Part shown: piece after piece, positions 58,908-64,000 of the stretch
Numbering within the stretch: position 1 is the stretch's first letter
Layout of the letters: every line of letters starts with the position of its first letter
From: Leptobrachium leishanense
Lineage: Eukaryota; Chordata; Amphibia; Anura; Megophryidae
Length of the DNA stretch: 64,000 nucleotides
Reading direction: 5' to 3'
NCBI GenBank assembly: GCA_009667805.1
Contig: CM019063.1
Coordinates: 54,792,881 to 54,856,880 of the forward strand
Translations under genes and position numbers: made by a program
Notes under the pieces: model-generated
Seen by the model: the letters and a program-made list of their open reading frames with translations, nothing else
Told to the model about the DNA's origin: nothing
Database searches by the model: none

Positions 58908-59570
58908 CTCAGACCGGCTGCAGTGAGCTGGAGTCAGGGCGGCTTCTCCAGCTAAGCTCCCCCCCACCCCCCCCCCCCCACCCCCGTTGAGGCTATGGTA
59001 TGTGGAAGCATCGTGATGCGGCCTGAGCGAGGGAGGTGGAAAAATCTGGACACACTGAGCACGTCTCGACGCCGCCTACAGTGTATCTCCGGCCTTAGAA
59101 TAGATTGCTTCCCACAACTATCTTGGTTCACCCTGCGAGTGTTCTTGTGTATTGAGAGCCACTGGCTGCAGAGGAGTCCCAAATACTGAAGCGATAAGCA
59201 CCCGCTGGTCTCAGTTTCTGAGTTGGTCTTTTACTCCCTGACGTTGGAGGGCTAAATTAGGGGTGATGGCACTCGGGTGACCACTCAAACTACATGGAGT
59301 CACAGTGCCTACAGGATTGATGTTTTGGGGAGGGGGGGGGGGGGTTTATACACACTTTTCTCAAGACTTGATACCTGGCCCAGAATGCCCACTGATCATA
59401 GCGTTTTTACACTAAAAATGACACTTTGCTTCCTGACCCGACTGTGGACCTACCTACAACACCCTCTGCGTCTTCTAGGTCCGGGGTGTTTCAGAACCAT
59501 TTCTTGATGGCTTTGTCATGGAAATGTTGGTCCTGAACCCCTATGGTGTGTTTTTTTTTTTTTTTTTTTT

Positions 59571-59765
59571 GAGAAAGGATTTTACCAGGAAGGATACATT
59601 GAGATTTCTCTCGTTTCGAAGTATGTCCTGGGTGGCGAGTATGTACCGTTAGGTGTCTTGTCCAAGGACACTTACTGGAGAGGTGCTCTTGCTGGGATCG
59701 AACCTGTGTCTCCAGTTAGAGCAGGGATGTTGCCTCTACTCCATCCAGCTGGTACCATGTTCTAG
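59571..59765. mobile_element. Dispersed repeat, GGATTTTACCAGGAAGGA family, longer copy
   Basis: Longer version of 19431-19500, continuing through GGTGTCTTGTCCAAGGACAC and GGATCGAACCTGTGTCTCC. Preceded by a 22-T run. Confidence 0.7.
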
Positions 59766-60168
59766 GGTAAGAGTCGTCTGGTATCTGTTCCTCCCAGCAT
59801 CTGAGATGGACTTTTTTTTTTCCGCATGTGTGTCTTGCGTCTTGCTGTGCTGTGGCTTTTATGTTCATGTTGCTACAGAGTTGAAGGCACCCACGGGCTC
59901 GTCATCTATGGCCAACCCATGCCATTACAAAGAATAGTCTGGGGCTGTGATGTGCAGGGACGGCATACAGGCTGATTTTAGTCTTCACTGGTCTGCATTC
60001 TAGTTTATGAATATTGTGGTTTTTATATACACTTAATGCACCTTTTTAATGATGCGGACTGTACTGTATGGACACGTGCTCACCACCGGGCTGTTCACAT
60101 CAAATCTCCTTTTGTTGATGGGTACTTGATTCGTGCTGGATGTTCAGGTTCATCCCGCACTTTGCCTC

Positions 60169-60292
60169 TTAGGCTGGGGTCAGACCAGCGCACTTTTAAC
60201 GTGCGTTCTGGCGCACATTACGGCCGCACTAGCAGCAGATGACGGCCAATATACAATGTACGGCCGCACAAAAGTCCGGCCGTGCAACGCAA
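60169..60292. mobile_element. MITE, GGCT-GTCAGAC family, copy E (partial)
   Basis: Left end TTAGGCTGGGGTCAGACCAG is present. The right inverted end is not recognisable. Confidence 0.5.
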
Positions 60293-61289
60293 GTGGAATT
60301 TTAAGGCAGGACGTCGGAGGCTCCTATTTGCAATCCCTTTCTTTATTGCACCCACAGCAGTAAAGAACAGTGACAATAAAGAACAAGAAAAAAACATAAA
60401 ACAAGCCCCCAACGTGGGGGTATACTCCCAGTCTGTAAGCCCCGCCCCCAAGTCTATAAATCGTCTGGGCTGGAGCAGTCACGCCCTCTTTCTTTACTGC
60501 TCCTGCTACAGACCAGATAAGTATCTCTCCTTTTACTTTCTGGTAGTTATTTATTGATTTATCTCTGTTTTTTACCATTTTACATACTTGTTTTTATAAT
60601 TTAGTTGCTTCAGGGTACTGACTTTCCCCGGCTCTAACCGCGGGGGTCAGCTAACCCGAGGGGTGGGAAAATCCGGTCGGTCTAACGATCACCGTTATTT
60701 TCCCACCATCTACTTGTCAATTTGTTCTCTCCTGGTTGCTATCATCCAGTGTCTGCCACGATTGTGTGTGTGTGTTTTTTTCAGCTGGGAGCTTTGGCTG
60801 CTTGGTGGCATTTACTGCTCCACTTTCACCCTGGAGGATTCCCCGCTGTCTGAACCTGCGCTCCCCCTTTGTTGATGCTCACATGCATTTGGCCGTCTGT
60901 GTGTGGTTTTTCCTTCCTCTGGGAGGACACAGTTTGTCCCGGGCTTCATCACCCTCCCGGCAGGGGGGGGGGGGCGGGCGCACGGCTCCCGGGCTGATTT
61001 TCGCGCCATTTGCCGCATGTAATTTTCCTTCCCTGCACGAAGGCTGTGCTCACTTTGAAGTTCCCTCTGTTCAGCCTCCCCACTGAGCGCTCAGATTGCA
61101 GAGAGACAGCTCCTGCACCTCCCAGTGATTGATGAGTGGACTGGTGTTTACTTCTCTGGCTCTTGTGCTGGACATATTAACCCTTTAAATGCCTGGTTTG
61201 CAGGCTTGTAGCATTTTAACTATTTTATACCTGTTTCTGCCCTATCCACTGATTTTAATAAAAGGATCTCTTAAAGAGGCAATGCCTGA

Positions 61290-62250
61290 GTCTCATACTG
61301 ATGCTATATAAAAGCTGTCCCTGACTGTATAACATACTGATACTATAAAAAGATATCCCTGTATAACATACCAATATAATATAAAGGTCTCCCTGTATAA
61401 CATACCGATAATATATAAAGATGTTCCCGTATAATGTACCGATAATATATAAAGCTGTCCCTGTATAACTTGCTGATATAATATGTAGATGTCCCTGCAT
61501 AACATACTGATAATATATAAAGATGTCCCTGTATAACATACTGATAATATATAAAGATGTCCCTGTATAACTTGCTGATATAATATGTAGATGTCCCTGC
61601 ATAACATACTGATAATATATAAAGATGTCCCTGTATAACTTGCTGATATAATATGTAGATGTCCCTGCATAACATACTGATAATATATAAAGATGTCCCT
61701 GTATAACTTGCTGATATAATATGTAGATGTCCCTGCATAACATACTGATAATATATAAAGATGTCCCTGTATAACATACTGATAATATATAAAGATGTCC
61801 CTGTATAACATACTGATAATCTATAAAGATGTCCCTGTATAACATACCGATATAATAATATATATATATATATATATAGAGGTCCCTGTATAACATACTG
61901 ATAATCTGTGGGGATGTCCCTGTGTAACATACTGATAATCTATATATGTTGTCGGTGTGTTGTACAGGGACATCTTTAGAGATGTCCCTGTATAACATAC
62001 CGATATAATAATATATATATATATATTAGAGGTCCCTGTATAACATACTGATAATCTATAAAGATGTCCTGTATAACATACTGATAATATATAAAGATGT
62101 CTCTGTATAACATACCGATATAATAATATATAGAGGTCCCTGTATAACATACTGATAATATATATAGATGTCTCTGTATAACATACCGATATAATAAGAT
62201 ATAGAGGTCCCTGTATAACATACTGATAAAAAATATAAGATGCCCCTGTA
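61290..62250. repeat. ~34-bp AT-rich minisatellite, over 25 copies
   Basis: Units combine GATGTCCCTGTATAACATAC and TGATAATATATAAA, with TTGCTGATATAATATGTA variants alternating between 61450 and 61750, and TA runs near 61858-61876. Long minus-strand open frames are repeat artefacts. Confidence 0.96.
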
Positions 62251-63247
62251 TCTCATACGGATTATAAATTATTTGATGTCCCAGTGTCTAATACTGATTT
62301 TGAGATCTAAGGTGTCACTGTGCTCCTTTCTATAGAATTACGTGTAAAACAAACCACTGAGGTTTTGGATACCTTGCATGGGCATTGAAGTGTAAGCTCA
62401 TCTGCCACGGTAACCTCTCGATAAGAGGAGTCCTACCTAATAGGACCAGAAGCCGCTCCCTGAGCGACTGCGCTCTCACACGCTGCTTTTCCGCCATGTA
62501 GTTAAATGCTGGATTTTGTTTTATTTATACCCGCACCATATTATTCCACTTTGGGTATTGAAACCCGAAACTTCAGATTTTACATCCTTATGGCTGATGC
62601 CAACACAGAATTGCCGCTAAGTGCTGATGACTTCCCGGGCACGTTACTCACCTAGGTGAGGCCCCCAGATACACCCCTGCCATGTGCCGGGGGTATAAAG
62701 TCGGACGGCGAGGCCCAACACCTTCCCAGAGGGGCTGGCAACGACTGCCTGCGGCCTTACGCACCCTCATATGGGAGCCCTCGAAACTCTCTGAAGTAAG
62801 CCAACGGGCGCTAAGACAGGTGCTAAAACGAAGCACATGGATAATCCTCCTGGAGGGGCTGGCATCCCCGATACTCTGCCCTGTGAGATTAGCGAGGTGA
62901 CCTCGCGTAAATGAGCCCCTGACCGCGGGGCCTCGGTAGCGGTCTCTAAGATCAGGCCTAACCTTCTGGGTTCTGGCCGACTCCCCACGACCACTGACTC
63001 GGCGAGTGAGGAACCCGAGCACGGGGAGGATGACGGAGCACTAGAAATCTATGCTCCACAAGATCATGGCCTGTTGGCCGAGGAGGAAAGCCCCCCACTG
63101 GTTTTAATTTCCTATTAAGGGGCGTCTGTGTCACGGAGGTGGAAATGGTGTTGGTGACAACGCTCTGGCGGTCCCAACAGTGGTTCCCTCTATTTTTGGG
63201 AACATGTGGTGGCACCTCCCAGGTGGTTGCCGGAGTCAGACTAGCTG

Positions 63248-64000
63248 TTGACAAGACCTGATGGCCTTCTACATCCGCTTTACTCAGCGAGATGCCTGTC
63301 TCGTGGAGGGCTTCCGACATTTCGGCAGGAACTGAAGTGTTGTCATATCATGCATGGGCCACTGCACACGAGGTGCCTACAAATTGGCTTGGACCGCTTG
63401 GCAGGGTGGTGCCTTCGACGGGGGAGGATTCCGCTTCTCCTCCTTTTAAGTTCAGCGTTGGATTTCTTGTCCTCACTGTTTGAGTCAGGTTTGGCTTTTC
63501 ACGCTATTAACGTCTATAGGTCTGCCTTGTCAGCCTGGTCATTGGGGTTTTGGATTGTATTCCTCTGCGGGGTCACCCCTTCTTGTGCGATTGCTCTAAG
63601 GTGCTTGTCTTTCTCAGCCCGGCTCCGAGAGCTTAGTCTATTTGGGATGTGTCCCGTGTTGAATTTTTTCTTAGATCATGGCAGGATAATCCATCCTTGT
63701 CTCTCCGACAATCGTCAGCAAGCCGGCATTGTTTTGTCTCATTTCATGTAAATGTGTTGATGTGCGGGCATTGGATTTTGGGACTCGCTCTTGCACTCCG
63801 GTGGGAGTGTGTTTCGACGTTGCCCTTCGGACTTAGTCGATTAGGACGGTCTTTGTCAAATGACGTTCCTGGTCAACCTGATTTATGTCCGGTACTTTGT
63901 CTTCGGGAATATGTAGACGGGACTGCGCCTCGCCGCCCACAAGTGGGTGTTCGGTTGTGTTTTGTTTCCCTCTGTCATCCACATGGTCCCGATGGTTCGC
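63248..64000 (+). pseudogene. Second DIRS-type tyrosine recombinase, diverged, truncated by the window
   Basis: Frames contain LDFLSSLFESGLAFHAINVY RSALSAW, matching the layout of LDFFTIQFDEGRAYRSVNVI in the element at 1-3621. Further on, LDFGTRS..PVGV near 63770-63815 aligns with MDFGARSF.PEGV. Frame changes and stops (for example TGA near 63482) break it. Its catalytic HxxR and Tyr, if present, lie beyond 64000. The upstream 62640-63240 may be its 5' portion but I could not match it. Confidence 0.7.

Noticed and set aside
61255..61998. 247-codon minus-strand frame with tyrosine-rich repeats
   Set aside because: Translation of the 34-bp AT-rich minisatellite; no family features.

Overview
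This is vertebrate nuclear DNA, most likely amphibian (anuran). The evidence is a split gene with conserved GT-AG exons embedded in dense DIRS, Ty3/Gypsy chromovirus, L2/CR1-like and L1/Tx1-like retroelements, many palindromic MITEs and long minisatellites. The species cannot be read from the sequence. Nothing bacterial is present.

Main gene: positions 8732-57027 carry 21 coding exons of PIK3C3 (VPS34, class III phosphatidylinositol 3-kinase) on the + strand. Joined, they give about 751 codons that align without gaps in reading phase to the vertebrate protein, from the start methionine through the C2 domain, helical (PIK) domain, ATP-binding lysine and DRH catalytic loop. The last exons (DFG-like motif, activation loop, C-terminal helix, about 135 residues) lie beyond position 64000. 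A 27-nt in-frame candidate microexon with good splice sites sits in intron 4 (21302-21328).

Upstream: 1-3621 is the 3' part of a decayed DIRS-type tyrosine-recombinase retroelement whose terminal inverted repeat stops about 23 bases before the splice acceptor of a short exon (3651-3740). That exon and a second at 5229-5576 look like the C-terminal end of another + strand gene, tentatively kinesin-13/KIF24-like. The region 8290-8731 has CCAAT boxes and YY1/ETS-like motifs and is the probable PIK3C3 promoter.

Introns: intron 4 holds an L2-like LINE broken by a solo-LTR-like insertion and by a 30-copy minisatellite. Intron 6 holds a MITE swollen by a 0.9 kb minisatellite and an L1/Tx1-like ORF1 remnant. 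Intron 16 holds a complete but defective Ty3/Gypsy chromovirus with both LTRs (46090-51474). Intron 21 ends in a second, diverged DIRS recombinase. A recurrent theme is tandem-repeat expansion inside older mobile elements.

No novel protein-coding system was found. The most interesting leads are the candidate PIK3C3 microexon, the DIRS insertion abutting a splice acceptor, and pairs of homologous interspersed repeats that each acquired a different minisatellite.
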